Shown here: piece by piece, positions 15,743 through 26,770 of the stretch
Position numbering within the stretch: position 1 is the first letter of the stretch
How the letters are laid out: every line of letters starts with the position of its first letter
Assembly (NCBI RefSeq): GCF_019754945.1
Contig: NZ_JAEUWU010000002.1
Coordinates: 451,292-515,291 of the forward strand
Direction of reading: 5' to 3'
DNA length: 64,000 bases
Source: Corynebacterium pseudokroppenstedtii
GTDB taxonomy: Bacteria > Actinomycetota > Actinomycetes > Mycobacteriales > Mycobacteriaceae
Notes under the pieces: generated by a model
Told to the model about the DNA's origin: nothing
What the model saw: the letters and a program-made list of their open reading frames with translations, nothing else
Database searches by the model: none
Translations under genes and position numbers: made by a program

Positions 15743-18700
15743 ATGGCTACAGGTTCAGGGCGGGTGCAAGATAAGACTGTGTTCGCCACGTTTATCAAAA
15801 GATTCCCGCCGTTTTTTGGCACCTTGCTCGCTGTGTATTCCTTCATCGCGCTTCTGTTCAGCGCGGTCAGGCCGGTCCGGCATCAGCTGCAGAGCATCCG
15901 GGAATTCTTCGACTACGTGATCCTCCCCATGCCAGAGGTCTCAATATCATGGGCCCTCGCCCTGGGCCTGCTGGCAGGAGCGATTCTCGCCCGCAAACGC
16001 CTGGCCTGGTGGGTCAGCGTTATTCTCCTTGTGATCCTGAACATCGAGAACATCCTGCTCTTCGTGCTGGGGGTCAACGGTTACGACACCGGCAGCACGG
16101 TCACGACGGTTGAGCTCAACGTGGGATTCATCGTCCAGGCAGTCATGCTGATCGGCCTTCTGTCTACCCGCTCCGCCTTCCCGGCGCGGACACGGCACGC
16201 GGCCATCAGAAAAGCCCTCGCGGTCTATGTCATCGGGGAAGGTCTGGTCACCGCTAGTGGTTGGTTACTCGTCGAGCTTTTCCCGCACACCCTGTCCCGC
16301 GGTAATCGGTTGCAATGGGTTCTCAACAAGTCCTTTGCCTTCTCTTTGGTCGATCAAAAGTTCTTCGGCGGCCACCCGGAATGGATCGTGTCATTTGTCA
16401 TCACCCTGGCCAGCGCGATTGTGTTCCTCCTGTCGGTGTGGACCCTTTTCCGCAGCCAGCGCGACAATAACGCACTTACTCCCGACGACGAGACGGCCAT
16501 TCGCGCCATGATCGCCCGGTGGGGAGAGGACGATTCCCTGGCATACTTCGCGACGCGCCGCGACAAATCGGTCATTTATTCTCCCGACGGGCGGGCAGCG
16601 GTCACGTATCGCGTCGAACTGGGTGTTTGTATCGCGTCGGGAGATCCCATCGGCAATCCCGCTGCCTGGGATCAAGCCGTGGACGCGTGGCTTCACCAGG
16701 CCGTGATGTACGGGTGGACCCCGGCGGTGATGGGGGCATCCGATCGGGGCGCGCACTGTTATTCATCCCACGGACTACAAACCCTCCGGTTGGGTGACGA
16801 AGCCATCATCTACACCGATAGCTTTTCCCTGAGCCAGCCCGAATTTAAGGCAGTGCGTCAGGCCGTCGCCCGGGCTCGGCGAGCAGGCGTGACCGTGCGG
16901 ATCCGTCGCCACGGTGAACTCACCGATGAAGAGATGGCCAGCGTCCAGCGCGACGCCGACGCATGGCGTGACACCAACAACGAGCGCGGCTTCTCGATGG
17001 CACTCTCGCGCCTGGGAGACCCGGCCGATGCAAACAACCTCCTGGTCGAAGCCATCCAAGACGCCCACCATTCACCCACCGGCGTGGCCCGACGCGTCGG
17101 CGAACTCTCCTTCTCCCCGTGGGGGCGCACCGGAGTGTCGCTGGACCTCATGCGTCGATCACCCGACTCACCCAATGGCACCGTGGAAATCATGGTGTCG
17201 GAGCTCTGCAACGCCGGGTTGGACGTCGGAGTCACACGAATCTCGCTGAACTTCGCCATGTTCCGACAGGTTTTTGCGACGGCCCACGAACTCGGCACCG
17301 GCCCCGTCATGCGCCTGTGGAGGAGCCTCCTGGTCTTCCTGTCGCGATGGTGGCAGATGGAAGCGCTCTACCGATCCAATGAAAAATACAACCCCACCTG
17401 GGCACCCCGGTACATCTGCTTCAAAGACAACCGCGCCATCGCCCGCGTCGGACTGGTGTCCGGCATCGTTGAAGGGTTCGTGCCCGCGCCCCTGTCGCGA
17501 CGCAAACCTCCAGTGACCCCCGTCGGATCCGTGAAACGAGAAGGCGCGGCCGAAGCACTCGAGCTCGCACCCCGCCTCATGGAGGAGGCTCGCGCCGGGC
17601 GCGCAGTGCACCACCGTCGCTCGGAACAAGTGAAAGTGCGCCTGGAAAAAGCCCAGCGTTTGCGCGATGAAGGGGTGAGTCCATGGCCCACTGCCATCCG
17701 CCCGACGCATACCTGCGCGCAGATTGCCGACATGGACGATGGTGTTGCCGCCTCAATTTCCGGCCGTATCATTGCCCGGCGCGACTTCGGTGGCGTCATG
17801 TTCCTCCAGCTCCATGACTGGTCGGGCGACACACAGGTGATCGTCGAACAAGCTCGGTGCAGCGATTATGAGGCCTGGCGCAAGGATCTTGACCTTGCCG
17901 ACATTATCCGCGTTGAGGGCGAAAACGGTGTCTCGCGGAAGGGCGAGCCGTCGCTTCTGGCCGACAGCATCCGATTTGAAGCGAAATCCCTGCACCCGCT
18001 GCCCAACAAAACCGACGGGCTCACCGACCCTGAAGCGCGGGTGCGGTCCCGGCATATCGACCTGACCGTGAATGCTGAGTCGCGCCGGGCGTTGACGGCG
18101 AGGTCCGCGGTGCTGCACTCGATGCGGTGCGACCTGCATAGTTCGGGGTATTTGGAGGCAGAAACTCCCATTTTGCAACCTATTCATGGTGGCGCGAATG
18201 CACGGCCATTTATTACGCACATCAACGCGTACAACATGAATTTGTATCTGCGTATCGCCCCCGAGCTGTTCTTGAAGCGGCTCATGTGTGGCGGAGTGGA
18301 TCGTGTCTTTGAGCTGGGCCGCGAGTTCCGCAACGAAGGCGTCGATGCCACGCACAACCCGGAGTTCACATCATTGGAAGCGTACGACGCTCACGGTGAC
18401 TACGAAACGATGATGACCCTGACCCATGAGCTCATTGTGAACGCGGCCACCGCGGTGCATGGGAAGCCCGTCGTGACGGCACCCGACGGCAGCATGGTCG
18501 ACATTTCTGGCGAGTGGCCCGTGAAATCCGTGCTTGACGCTATTACCGAAGGCGCGCGAGCGGACGGAATTTGGGATGGCCCGGTTATTTCGGTGGATAC
18601 GCCACGCGAAGAATTAGATGCCCTGATGGAACGGGCAGGCATGCCACTGCGCCCAGATGCTGACGATGGCACCATTATCGAAGAGCTCTACGACGAATTC

Positions 18701-19081
18701 GTGGAGTCACGGACGACATTCCCCACGTTTTATAAGGACTTTCCGGTGTCCGTCTCCCCGTTGACGCGTCGGCACCGCAGTAAGCCGGGGTTAACGGAGC
18801 GCTGGGATCTCGTGGCGTGGGGTGTCGAACTGGGTACCGCGTACTCGGAACTGACCGATCCTATTGATCAGCGTCAGCGGTTGGAGGAGCAATCGCTTCT
18901 TGCCGCCGGCGGCGACCCCGAAGCTATGGAGTTGGATGAGGAATTCCTCCGCGCTTTGGAATTCGGTATGCCCCCGACCGGTGGCCTGGGTATCGGCGTG
19001 GACCGCATAGTCATGCTGATTACGGGGTCGACAATCCGCCAGTCACTGGCCTTCCCGCTTGTTAAGCCCGATAACAGTTAA
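15743..19081 (+). CDS. lysX: Bifunctional lysylphosphatidylglycerol synthase / lysyl-tRNA synthetase LysX
   Basis: A 1112-residue fusion. Residues about 15-235 are a membrane domain with some six to seven helices. Residues about 240-560 are the MprF-like DUF2156 aminoacyl transferase. A linker is followed by an OB-fold anticodon-binding domain (about 655-745) and a class II lysyl-tRNA synthetase core (about 770-1112). Class II motif 2 is seen in FELGREFRNEGVDATHNPEF and motif 3 in GLGIGVDRIVML. It charges tRNA with lysine and transfers the lysine to phosphatidylglycerol, lowering membrane charge and sensitivity to cationic peptides. The ATG follows AGGGG by eight bases. This architecture is typical of mycobacteria and some corynebacteria. 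Confidence 0.95.
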   Translation: MATGSGRVQDKTVFATFIKRFPPFFGTLLAVYSFIALLFSAVRPVRHQLQSIREFFDYVILPMPEVSISWALALGLLAGAILARKRLAWWVSVILLVILNIENILLFVLGVNGYDTGSTVTTVELNVGFIVQAVMLIGLLSTRSAFPARTRHAAIRKALAVYVIGEGLVTASGWLLVELFPHTLSRGNRLQWVLNKSFAFSLVDQKFFGGHPEWIVSFVITLASAIVFLLSVWTLFRSQRDNNALTPDDETAIRAMIARWGEDDSLAYFATRRDKSVIYSPDGRAAVTYRVELGVCIASGDPIGNPAAWDQAVDAWLHQAVMYGWTPAVMGASDRGAHCYSSHGLQTLRLGDEAIIYTDSFSLSQPEFKAVRQAVARARRAGVTVRIRRHGELTDEEMASVQRDADAWRDTNNERGFSMALSRLGDPADANNLLVEAIQDAHHSPTGVARRVGELSFSPWGRTGVSLDLMRRSPDSPNGTVEIMVSELCNAGLDVGVTRISLNFAMFRQVFATAHELGTGPVMRLWRSLLVFLSRWWQMEALYRSNEKYNPTWAPRYICFKDNRAIARVGLVSGIVEGFVPAPLSRRKPPVTPVGSVKREGAAEALELAPRLMEEARAGRAVHHRRSEQVKVRLEKAQRLRDEGVSPWPTAIRPTHTCAQIADMDDGVAASISGRIIARRDFGGVMFLQLHDWSGDTQVIVEQARCSDYEAWRKDLDLADIIRVEGENGVSRKGEPSLLADSIRFEAKSLHPLPNKTDGLTDPEARVRSRHIDLTVNAESRRALTARSAVLHSMRCDLHSSGYLEAETPILQPIHGGANARPFITHINAYNMNLYLRIAPELFLKRLMCGGVDRVFELGREFRNEGVDATHNPEFTSLEAYDAHGDYETMMTLTHELIVNAATAVHGKPVVTAPDGSMVDISGEWPVKSVLDAITEGARADGIWDGPVISVDTPREELDALMERAGMPLRPDADDGTIIEELYDEFVESRTTFPTFYKDFPVSVSPLTRRHRSKPGLTERWDLVAWGVELGTAYSELTDPIDQRQRLEEQSLLAAGGDPEAMELDEEFLRALEFGMPPTGGLGIGVDRIVMLITGSTIRQSLAFPLVKPDNS

Positions 19082-19384
19082 ATCTGCCCCACTACATCCA
19101 TGAAACGTCTAGGAAACATTGCTGAAACATTCATGATGTACAGGTAGTAGGGCAGAACGTGGAGTTCACCACCCATGTGAGCCTCCTGCGATAAAGTAAC
19201 AATCCACCCCTGAAATAAACGAGAAGGCCCACCTCGCATTAGCACTGGGCTCGGTCTCTCACGGTTGACCCCGTGCGAGCCCCCTGATCCTATTCACTGT
19301 GCACAACCCCGCACGTGGTAGATCTCACCGACAGACCACGGCTAACCAGGCTCGTTACAGCCATGTGAACGAAAAGGCGACCAG
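19082..19384. promoter_or_regulatory. gltB upstream region with nested inverted repeats
   Basis: This region holds an imperfect long hairpin just after lysX: 19084-19095 pairs with 19144-19155 (11 of 12 bases), with CATGAA (19099-19104) and TTCATG (19130-19135) nested inside. A second inverted repeat lies at 19228-19232/19246-19250 (GCCCA/TGGGC), flanked by GAGA and TCTC. No T run follows either. The gltBD promoter should be here; nitrogen-regulator boxes were not recognised. Confidence 0.45.
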
Positions 19385-22300
19385 ATGACGACTGTTCCCT
19401 CACGCCAGGGTCTCTACGACCCATCCTTTGAGCATGACGCTTGTGGCGTCGCGTTCGTTGCCAACATGCACGGTGACAAAAGCCGCGACATCGTCGACAA
19501 AGGAATTCAAGCACTTGTTAATCTCGAGCACCGCGGTGCCGCAGGTGCCGAGAAAAACACCGGTGACGGTGCCGGGATTCTGATTCAGATTCCGGACGCT
19601 TTTTACCGCCGTGAAATGGCCAAGCAGGACATTGAACTCCCACCCGCCGGCCAATACGCCACCGGCATCGCCATGCTGCCAGCTGCCCGCATGGCGGCGC
19701 TCGACGCAGTGCGCTACGTCGAGGACATCATTAAAGAAGAAGGCCTGACGCTCATCGGGTGGCGCGATTGCCCCGTCGACGATTCATCAATCGGCGCCAT
19801 GGCCAGGGACGCGATGCCGCTATTCCACCAGGTCTTTATTTCGGGAACCAAGGACGACGGCACCCCCCTCGAGGGCATTGACCTGGACCGCGCCGTGTGG
19901 TTCGTCCGCAAGCGTGCCGAACGCGAACTCGGCAGCAAGGGTGCTGGCGCCGGATCGGGCGAGGACACCGTGTATTTCCCCTCATTGTCCGCCCGGACCG
20001 TTGTGTACAAAGGCATGCTGACCACCCCGCAGTTGCGGGAATTCTACCTTGACCTGCAGGATCCCGAGGTGGAGTCCGCCATTGCGGTGGTCCACTCCCG
20101 TTTTTCGACGAACACCTTCCCGTCGTGGCCACTGGCCCACCCCTACCGCATGGTCGCCCACAACGGCGAGATCAACACGGTTCGCGGTAATGAGAACTGG
20201 ATGCGCGCCCGCGAAGCGGTGATCGATTCCGAGGTGCTGGGCCCCATTGACCGGGTCCTCCCGATCTGTGATCCAGGCGGTTCCGACACGGCTCGTTTCG
20301 ACGAAGCCCTGGAGCTTCTGCACCTCGGTGGACGTTCCCTGCCCCACGCAGTGCTCATGATGATTCCAGAAGCCTGGGAGCATAACGCCGATTTATCCGA
20401 CGATGTCCGGGCCTTTTATGAGTACAACTCGTGTTTGATGGAACCGTGGGACGGCCCCGCCGACGTCGTGTTCACAGATGGAACAGTCATCGGCGCTGTC
20501 CTAGATCGAAATGGTCTACGTCCTGGTCGTATTTGGATTACCGACGACGGGCTGGTCGTCGGCGCGTCCGAAGCGGGAGTCCTGCCCATCGACCCAGAGC
20601 ACGTGACGGAACGCACCCGCGTGAAGCCGGGCGAGATGTTCTTGGTGGACACCTCCCAAGGTCGCGTGGTGCCGGATGAGGAGATCAAAGCTGACCTTGC
20701 GTCCCAAGCGCCTTATGGTGAGTGGGTCTCACAAAATCTTGTGCGCAAGACTGATCTTCCAGATGCGGATTATCACTGGATGCCTCACCACCGGGCTGTG
20801 TTGCGCCAGCGTGTATTCGGTTTTACGCAGGAGATCGTAGATATCATCGTGAAACCAATGGCCCTGAATGGTGCAGAGGCCATTGGTTCGATGGGCACCG
20901 ATACGCCGATTGCAGCGCTATCCGACCACCCGTCGTATCTGTTCGACTTCTTCAAGCAGCGGTTTGCCCAGGTCACGAACCCTCCGTTGGACTCAATCCG
21001 TGAGAAACTCATGACCTCACTGTTCACTCACCTGGGTGCTCAGCGAGACATCATGCACCCGGATGCGAATGCTGCGAAGCTCATCCATCTTGATGACCCC
21101 ATTTTGCGTAACCGTGATTTAGCGCGGCTTGTTCACGCCAACGATGGTGGAGAGTTCCCGCAGTTCGACGTCGCCATTATCTCCGGTTTGTATGCCGTGG
21201 CGCATGGTGGTCGTGGAATCCAGGAATCCTTGCGACGCATCCGCCGCGAGGTGTCGGATGCGATTGCCGACGGTAAAACGTTGATCGTGCTGAGCGACCG
21301 CGAGTCGGATGAGCGGTTTGCGCCTATTCCGTCGCTCCTGTTGACCTCTGCTGTCCACCAGCACTTGGTGCGTGAGCGGACGCGTACGCGGGCCTCCTTG
21401 ATCGTGGAGGCAGGTGATGTCCGCGAGGTCCACGATATCGCCATGCTGATCACTTTCGGCGCGGATGCCATTAACCCCTACATGGGTTACGAAACAATCG
21501 ACGAGTTGCGCAAACAGGGCTCCTTGGGCGATATGGATCTCGAGACCGCGTTCGATAACTACACGAAAGCGGCGGTCAAGGGACTACTGAAAGTGATGTC
21601 GAAGATGGGCATCGCCGCGGTGGCGTCGTATCGCGGCGCACAGTTGGCCGATGTCGTGGGCCTGAACCAAGAGTTCTTAGACGAATACTTCACGGGTAGT
21701 TTTGCCCCGATCGGCGGCGTTGGCTTGGAGGCCATTGCAGAGGCAGTCGGGGACCGCCACCGCGAAGCGTTCCTGCCCCGCCCTGAGGAGCAAGCGCACC
21801 GCGAGCTGGAATTGGGCGGTGAGTACAAGTGGCGTCGTGAGGGTGAATACCATCTGTTTAACCCGGAGACGATTTTCACCCTCCAACATGCGACGCGAAC
21901 TGGCCGTTATGAGGTCTTCAAGCGGTACACCGAGAAAGTCAATAATCAGGCCAAGCGGTTGGCAACGATCCGCGGGTTATTTAAATTCAACCCCAACCGC
22001 CCTCCAATAGATATTGACGAGGTGGAACCCGTTAGTTCGATTGTGAAGCGATTTTCGACGGGTGCGATGTCGTATGGCTCAATTTCCGCCGAAGCCCACC
22101 AGACGTTAGCTATCGCAATGAATCGCCTGGGAGGCATGTCTAATTCTGGCGAAGGCGGCGAAGATTCCGACCGCTTCACGAAGGACGCGAATGGTGATTG
22201 GCGCAGGTCAGCCATCAAACAGGTGGCGTCAGGCCGGTTCGGTGTGACAAGCCATTATCTGAACAACTGCACCGACATCCAGATCAAGATGGCCCAGGGC

Positions 22301-23998
22301 GCTAAGCCCGGTGAGGGCGGCCAGCTGCCTCCGCACAAGGTGTACCCGTGGATTGCAGAGGTGCGCATTACCACTCCCGGCGTGGGGTTGATTTCGCCGC
22401 CACCACACCACGATATTTATTCGATTGAGGACCTTGCCCAGCTTATTCACGACTTGAAGTGTGCTAATCCGGATGCGCGCATCCATGTGAAGTTGGTGTC
22501 CGAACAGGGCGTCGGGACGGTCGCTGCGGGTGTGTCCAAGGCACACGCGGATGTGGTGTTGATTTCCGGCCATGATGGTGGCACAGGCGCCTCTCCTCTC
22601 GGTTCTTTGAAGCATGCGGGCGCGCCATGGGAGTTGGGCTTGGCGGAGACACAGCAGACGTTGCTGATGAATGGTCTTCGTGACCGGATCACCGTGCAGT
22701 GTGATGGCCAGCTGAAAACTGGGCGTGACGTCGTCATCGCTGCTCTGTTAGGGGCAGAAGAGTTTGGTTTTGCGACGGCTCCTCTGGTGGTTGAGGGCTG
22801 CATCATGATGCGTGTGTGCCACTTGGACACCTGCCCGGTGGGCGTGGCCACGCAGAATCCGGACCTCCGGGCGAAGTTCAGCGGCCGCGCCGAATATGTG
22901 GTGAATTTCTTCCAATTCATTGCGGAGGAAATCCGTGAGTACATGGCGCAGCTCGGTTTCCGCACGATTGACGAGATGGTGGGCCACTCCGAGATCCTGG
23001 GTGTCAACCGTGAAGTGGCAGATAGGCACCCAGATGCGGCGAAGCTCGACCTCTCGCCGATCTTCGCGCAGCCAGATAGCCCGTTCATGTACCAGGACAA
23101 GCACTGCACGAAGACGCAGGACCACTCGTTGGACAAGGCGTTGGATAACCACATCATTCGCGACGCGCGCGAGGTGATCGACGCGAAGGGCGAGTGCGAG
23201 CCCCTCGAATTGTCGTATCGGATCTCGAACGTGGACCGCTCCGTGGGCGCCATGGTTGGATCGGAAATTTCCCGCATGGGCGGTGCCGATGGCCTGCGCG
23301 AAGGCGCATTGACCGTGGAATTTGAGGGATCGGCAGGTAACTCCTTCGGCGCATTCTTGCCCCACGGTGTCACGCTGGCCCTGACCGGTGACGCGAACGA
23401 CTACGTCGGTAAGGGATTGTCGGGCGGACGCATTGTGGTGCGCCCCGATCCGCGCTATGTCTCGGCCGTGGAAAAGGCAGGCCGTGACGTGTCGGGCGAC
23501 ATCATCGCTGGCAATGTCATTGGTTATGGTGCGACCTCGGGCGAGTTGTTCGTTCGCGGCACGGTGGGGGAGCGGTTCTGTGTCCGTAATTCGGGCGCGA
23601 CCGCCGTCGTTGAGGGGATCGGTAACCATGGGTGCGAGTACATGACAGGTGGCCGTGTGGTTGTCCTTGGCCATGTGGGTCGCAACTTTGGTGCTGGTAT
23701 GTCGGGTGGTATCGCTTTCCTCCCCGACGACGGTATCCCTGCTGGTCAGGGCGGTATCCGCGACCGTATTGATACGGCGTTGGCTGATATTGAGGAGCCC
23801 ACGGCGGAGGACGTGGCCTGGCTGGATCAGACTATTGCTAGTTATCGGGAGTGGACTGGTTCGACGACACCAGTCGGCACTTTTGTGAAGGTGATGCCGC
23901 GGGATTACCGCCGTGTGCTCACGATTATGGAAAGTTGTCAGGCTCAAGGACGAGATGAGGCAGCAACTGCCGAGGCGATTATGGAGGCTGTGCACTGA
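19385..23998 (+). CDS. gltB: Glutamate synthase (NADPH) large subunit
   Basis: 1537 residues, the usual GltB length. The class II glutamine amidotransferase domain starts at Cys20 (HDACGVAFV), which becomes the N-terminal nucleophile after propeptide removal. The central and FMN synthase domains follow, with [19 protein letters not shown] for FMN binding and 3Fe-4S cysteines in [13 protein letters not shown]. The C-terminal GXGXG beta-helix domain is complete. It makes two glutamates from glutamine and 2-oxoglutarate together with GltD. The ribosome binding site AAAAGG lies about seven bases before the ATG, and the stop codon overlaps gltD. Confidence 0.97.
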   Translation: MTTVPSRQGLYDPSFEHDACGVAFVANMHGDKSRDIVDKGIQALVNLEHRGAAGAEKNTGDGAGILIQIPDAFYRREMAKQDIELPPAGQYATGIAMLPAARMAALDAVRYVEDIIKEEGLTLIGWRDCPVDDSSIGAMARDAMPLFHQVFISGTKDDGTPLEGIDLDRAVWFVRKRAERELGSKGAGAGSGEDTVYFPSLSARTVVYKGMLTTPQLREFYLDLQDPEVESAIAVVHSRFSTNTFPSWPLAHPYRMVAHNGEINTVRGNENWMRAREAVIDSEVLGPIDRVLPICDPGGSDTARFDEALELLHLGGRSLPHAVLMMIPEAWEHNADLSDDVRAFYEYNSCLMEPWDGPADVVFTDGTVIGAVLDRNGLRPGRIWITDDGLVVGASEAGVLPIDPEHVTERTRVKPGEMFLVDTSQGRVVPDEEIKADLASQAPYGEWVSQNLVRKTDLPDADYHWMPHHRAVLRQRVFGFTQEIVDIIVKPMALNGAEAIGSMGTDTPIAALSDHPSYLFDFFKQRFAQVTNPPLDSIREKLMTSLFTHLGAQRDIMHPDANAAKLIHLDDPILRNRDLARLVHANDGGEFPQFDVAIISGLYAVAHGGRGIQESLRRIRREVSDAIADGKTLIVLSDRESDERFAPIPSLLLTSAVHQHLVRERTRTRASLIVEAGDVREVHDIAMLITFGADAINPYMGYETIDELRKQGSLGDMDLETAFDNYTKAAVKGLLKVMSKMGIAAVASYRGAQLADVVGLNQEFLDEYFTGSFAPIGGVGLEAIAEAVGDRHREAFLPRPEEQAHRELELGGEYKWRREGEYHLFNPETIFTLQHATRTGRYEVFKRYTEKVNNQAKRLATIRGLFKFNPNRPPIDIDEVEPVSSIVKRFSTGAMSYGSISAEAHQTLAIAMNRLGGMSNSGEGGEDSDRFTKDANGDWRRSAIKQVASGRFGVTSHYLNNCTDIQIKMAQGAKPGEGGQLPPHKVYPWIAEVRITTPGVGLISPPPHHDIYSIEDLAQLIHDLKCANPDARIHVKLVSEQGVGTVAAGVSKAHADVVLISGHDGGTGASPLGSLKHAGAPWELGLAETQQTLLMNGLRDRITVQCDGQLKTGRDVVIAALLGAEEFGFATAPLVVEGCIMMRVCHLDTCPVGVATQNPDLRAKFSGRAEYVVNFFQFIAEEIREYMAQLGFRTIDEMVGHSEILGVNREVADRHPDAAKLDLSPIFAQPDSPFMYQDKHCTKTQDHSLDKALDNHIIRDAREVIDAKGECEPLELSYRISNVDRSVGAMVGSEISRMGGADGLREGALTVEFEGSAGNSFGAFLPHGVTLALTGDANDYVGKGLSGGRIVVRPDPRYVSAVEKAGRDVSGDIIAGNVIGYGATSGELFVRGTVGERFCVRNSGATAVVEGIGNHGCEYMTGGRVVVLGHVGRNFGAGMSGGIAFLPDDGIPAGQGGIRDRIDTALADIEEPTAEDVAWLDQTIASYREWTGSTTPVGTFVKVMPRDYRRVLTIMESCQAQGRDEAATAEAIMEAVH

Positions 23999-25536
23999 TG
24001 GCTGACCCACATGGATTTCAAAAGTATTCCCGTCACGACAAAGCCCACCGGCCAGTTCCGCTTCGGCTGTTGGACTGGCACGAGGTGTACGAGAAGCAGG
24101 ACCTGACGGATCTGCGCCAGCAAGCAACACGGTGTATGGACTGCGGGATTCCTTTCTGCCACGACGGTTGCCCGCTGGGAAACATCATCCCGGAGTGGAA
24201 CGACCTGGTTCGTTTGGGCCGGTGGCGTGAAGCGTTTGACCGCCTCCATGCAACCAACAACTTCCCGGAGTTCACGGGCCGTTTGTGCCCCGCGCCGTGC
24301 GAAGGAGCATGCGTTCTGGGCATCAACGATGACCCCGTCACGATCAAGAATGTCGAGTTGGAAATTGTCGAATACGGCTTTGAACATGACTTTGTGAAGC
24401 CAATTCGCCCTTCATTCTCGACGGGCCAGTCGGTGGCCGTAGTGGGCTCCGGCCCTGCCGGCTTGGCGGCTGCCCAGCAGCTGACCCGCGCGGGCCACGA
24501 CGTCACCGTATTTGAGCGTCACGACCGCCTGGGTGGTCTGATGCGCTACGGGGTGCCCGAATACAAGATGGAGAAAAAGTGGATCAATCGCCGCCTGGAA
24601 CAGATGGTGGCCGAGGGTACCCAATTCCGGACCAACATCTCTCCGTCCGCGAGCGACCTGCACGGCTTCGACGCCGTGGTGTTGGCGATCGGCTCGACAA
24701 TCGGCCGCGATTTGCCCATTGAGGGGCGCGACTTGGAGGGCGTCTACCAAGCGATGGAGTACCTTCCGGAGGCCAATAAGGTCCAGGAAGGGGACAGGGA
24801 CGTATCGACGATCGACGCCCGCGGAAAGAACGTCGTCATCGTCGGCGGTGGCGACACGGGGACAGACTGCTTTGGGACGGCGTTGCGCCAGGGCGCGAAG
24901 AGCGTCGTGCAGTTCGATATCGGCCCGAAGCCACCGCGGACACGGGCGGCATCGACGCCGTGGCCAACCTTCCCCCGTAAGCTTCGCGTCGCAACTGCCC
25001 ACGAAGAGGGCGAGTACGAGGTCTCCGGCGAGGAAGAAAAGGAGCTCGTGGAGAAGCTCGGCCTGGACGCCCGCGTGAAAGGGCACCCGTTAGGTAACCG
25101 CCAGTGGAAAACGAACACGGTGGAGTTCATCGGCACCGACGGAAAGATCACTGGATTGAAGGGCACCCTGGTGGACCGCACCCCGGAGGGGACTATCCCC
25201 ATCGAGGGTTCCGATTTCGAGATTGATGCGGACCTTGTGTTGCTCGCTATGGGGTTCGCCTCTGTGGATCGCACCGGGATTGTTGACGAACTGGGGTTGG
25301 AGATTGACGGTCGCGGACGGATTGTTCGTGATGAGCATTTCCGGGCGGAGGTGCCATTGTCAGCCGGGTTCCGGGCGCCTGTGTTTGTTGCTGGCGACGC
25401 GGGTCGCGGACAGTCCCTCATCGTGTGGGGGATTTCGGAGGGCCGCTCGGCCGCCGCTGCGGTGGATCGTCAGCTCATGGGTGAGTCCAGTTTGCCGGCG
25501 GCTATTGTGCCGACGGACGTGCCGATGCGAGCGTAG
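23998..25536 (+). CDS. gltD: Glutamate synthase (NADPH) small subunit
   Basis: 512 residues. The N-terminal cysteines in CMDCGIPFCHDGCPLGNIIP bind the 4Fe-4S clusters. The FAD site VAVVGSGPAGLAAAQQL and the NADPH site VVIVGGGDTGTDC follow, and a second FAD motif (VFVAGDAGRGQSL) lies near the end. It feeds NADPH electrons to GltB. Its ATG overlaps the gltB stop codon by one base (TGATG), indicating translational coupling. Confidence 0.97.
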   Translation: MADPHGFQKYSRHDKAHRPVPLRLLDWHEVYEKQDLTDLRQQATRCMDCGIPFCHDGCPLGNIIPEWNDLVRLGRWREAFDRLHATNNFPEFTGRLCPAPCEGACVLGINDDPVTIKNVELEIVEYGFEHDFVKPIRPSFSTGQSVAVVGSGPAGLAAAQQLTRAGHDVTVFERHDRLGGLMRYGVPEYKMEKKWINRRLEQMVAEGTQFRTNISPSASDLHGFDAVVLAIGSTIGRDLPIEGRDLEGVYQAMEYLPEANKVQEGDRDVSTIDARGKNVVIVGGGDTGTDCFGTALRQGAKSVVQFDIGPKPPRTRAASTPWPTFPRKLRVATAHEEGEYEVSGEEEKELVEKLGLDARVKGHPLGNRQWKTNTVEFIGTDGKITGLKGTLVDRTPEGTIPIEGSDFEIDADLVLLAMGFASVDRTGIVDELGLEIDGRGRIVRDEHFRAEVPLSAGFRAPVFVAGDAGRGQSLIVWGISEGRSAAAAVDRQLMGESSLPAAIVPTDVPMRA

Positions 25537-25627
25537 CTGCGACCGAGTTTCTGGCGTTAAAGGGGGCTGCTAGCTGTTCGGTGCTTAAGCCGGGCGCCGG
25601 TGCTTAGATTGACCCGGCAGCCGGCGG

Positions 25628-26236
25628 TTAGTCTGCGACGCGGAAAACGTCGGCGTCATCCATGCGCGGACCCCGCGGGTGGTAAGAGTCTGTGCCTGCG
25701 GGGACCCCGGCGATAATGACCATGATGGCTTGTTCACCGTCGCGAAGAAATTCTTTCGTGACGGCATTGGCGTCAAAACCGCCCATTGGGCCAACACCTA
25801 ATCCGACCGCACGGAGGCCCAGGATGAAATAGGCCGCTTGCAGATTGGCGGATTGAAGAGCGACGGCAGTGCGCGCTTCTTCGTTCTTTTCGTACATGTC
25901 TCGGGGGCCGTTGCCACCGGCCGGGAACTGCTGCGGTAGGTTGTTGTGGAAATTTGTGTCCGCGGCCATGATGAAGGCGAGAGGTGCAGCTTCTGTCTTG
26001 GCTTGGTTGTTGCCCATCATGTGGGGTACAAGGCGGGAACGCTTGTCTTTGGGGACCTCGATGATACGCAGCGGTTGGCTGTTCATGGAGGTAGGACCCC
26101 ATTTGACGAGGTCGCGCACGGACTTGATTACCTCGGGAGCGATGCTGGTGTCCTCAAAAACACTGGTGGTGTGGGCATCGCGGAAGAGGACATCGAGGGC
26201 TTCGTCATTAACGATGAATGGTGCGGTAATTGACAT
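25628..26236 (-). CDS. Nitroreductase-family (RutE/HadB-like) FMN oxidoreductase
   Basis: A 202-residue protein of the malonic-semialdehyde-reductase-like branch of the nitroreductase superfamily. The N-terminal DEALDVLFRDAHTT and VKWGPTSMNSQPLRI stretches form the FMN-binding region, and ILGLRAVGLGVGPMGGFD the second half. In E. coli RutE reduces malonic semialdehyde to 3-hydroxypropionate in pyrimidine breakdown; no other rut gene is present here, so the substrate is open. It is convergent with gltD. No ribosome binding site precedes the ATG. Confidence 0.87.
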   Translation of the reverse strand: MSITAPFIVNDEALDVLFRDAHTTSVFEDTSIAPEVIKSVRDLVKWGPTSMNSQPLRIIEVPKDKRSRLVPHMMGNNQAKTEAAPLAFIMAADTNFHNNLPQQFPAGGNGPRDMYEKNEEARTAVALQSANLQAAYFILGLRAVGLGVGPMGGFDANAVTKEFLRDGEQAIMVIIAGVPAGTDSYHPRGPRMDDADVFRVAD

Positions 26237-26770
26237 GTCATTTATGACTACGCGGGTAAGGGGACCGTGTCAACTGTAACGTGCTTCAGTGGTCACTCCT
26301 GTGTACTTCGTAGCCGGTTAGGTCGTCTATCTTTTCTGTTAGGGTTCAGCTCGACTTATGGCCAGCCTTTGTTGAATCTTCTGTTGATCAGCTTCTGGGG
26401 ATAATTCCTAAATAGTGGGTAAGAAAGCGATATATCCTATATTAATTGTCCAGAAATTAAATAAGAATTATTATTCGTTCCAATGTCAGCCCACCATTGA
26501 AAATGTGCATTTCCGGTTTTGTGACCATCTATATCAGACAGATGATAGATCTGTGCTGAACTACTGTGGACTTTCCATCACATATGGAGGACTGCTCGCG
26601 TCCAGATCCGACGTACTGTGCAGGTACGCCGCTTCTTTACCAAGATAACCGAGTTTAGAGGAATCATAGTCGAGTTGGTTCTAAATTAACCCACTATATG
26701 CTTAGATGTGCTAGATTCATACTCGATCAACTAAAATAATTATCCCCAGTATCCTCAGAAAGATTTCACT
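26237..26770. other. AT-rich intergenic stretch with an inverted-repeat-bounded element
   Basis: About 530 bases of markedly AT-richer sequence between the nitroreductase gene and the ABC permease gene. No convincing gene is seen; the only open frame (26415-26648) starts with GTG, has no ribosome binding site and resembles nothing known. The stretch contains the 355-base element described separately and marks the start of a low-GC island reaching to about 30.56 kb. Confidence 0.55.
26395..26749. mobile_element. Putative MITE-like element bounded by 12-bp perfect inverted repeats
   Basis: CTGGGGATAATT (26395-26406) and AATTATCCCCAG (26738-26749) are perfect inverted repeats. A second inner pair, ATAGTGGGT (26412-26420) and ACCCACTAT (26689-26697), is offset slightly differently from each end. 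Nothing inside codes for a transposase. No clear target-site duplication was seen. A regulatory palindrome or phage/IS remnant is also possible. Confidence 0.45.

Noticed and set aside
22447..24130. Long minus-strand frames of 308 and 460 residues
   Set aside because: They overlap gltB and the gltD start and show only reverse-frame composition, with no family motifs.
26415..26648. 77-residue frame inside the inverted-repeat element
   Set aside because: GTG start without a ribosome binding site, no recognisable domain and atypical residue use; treated as non-coding.
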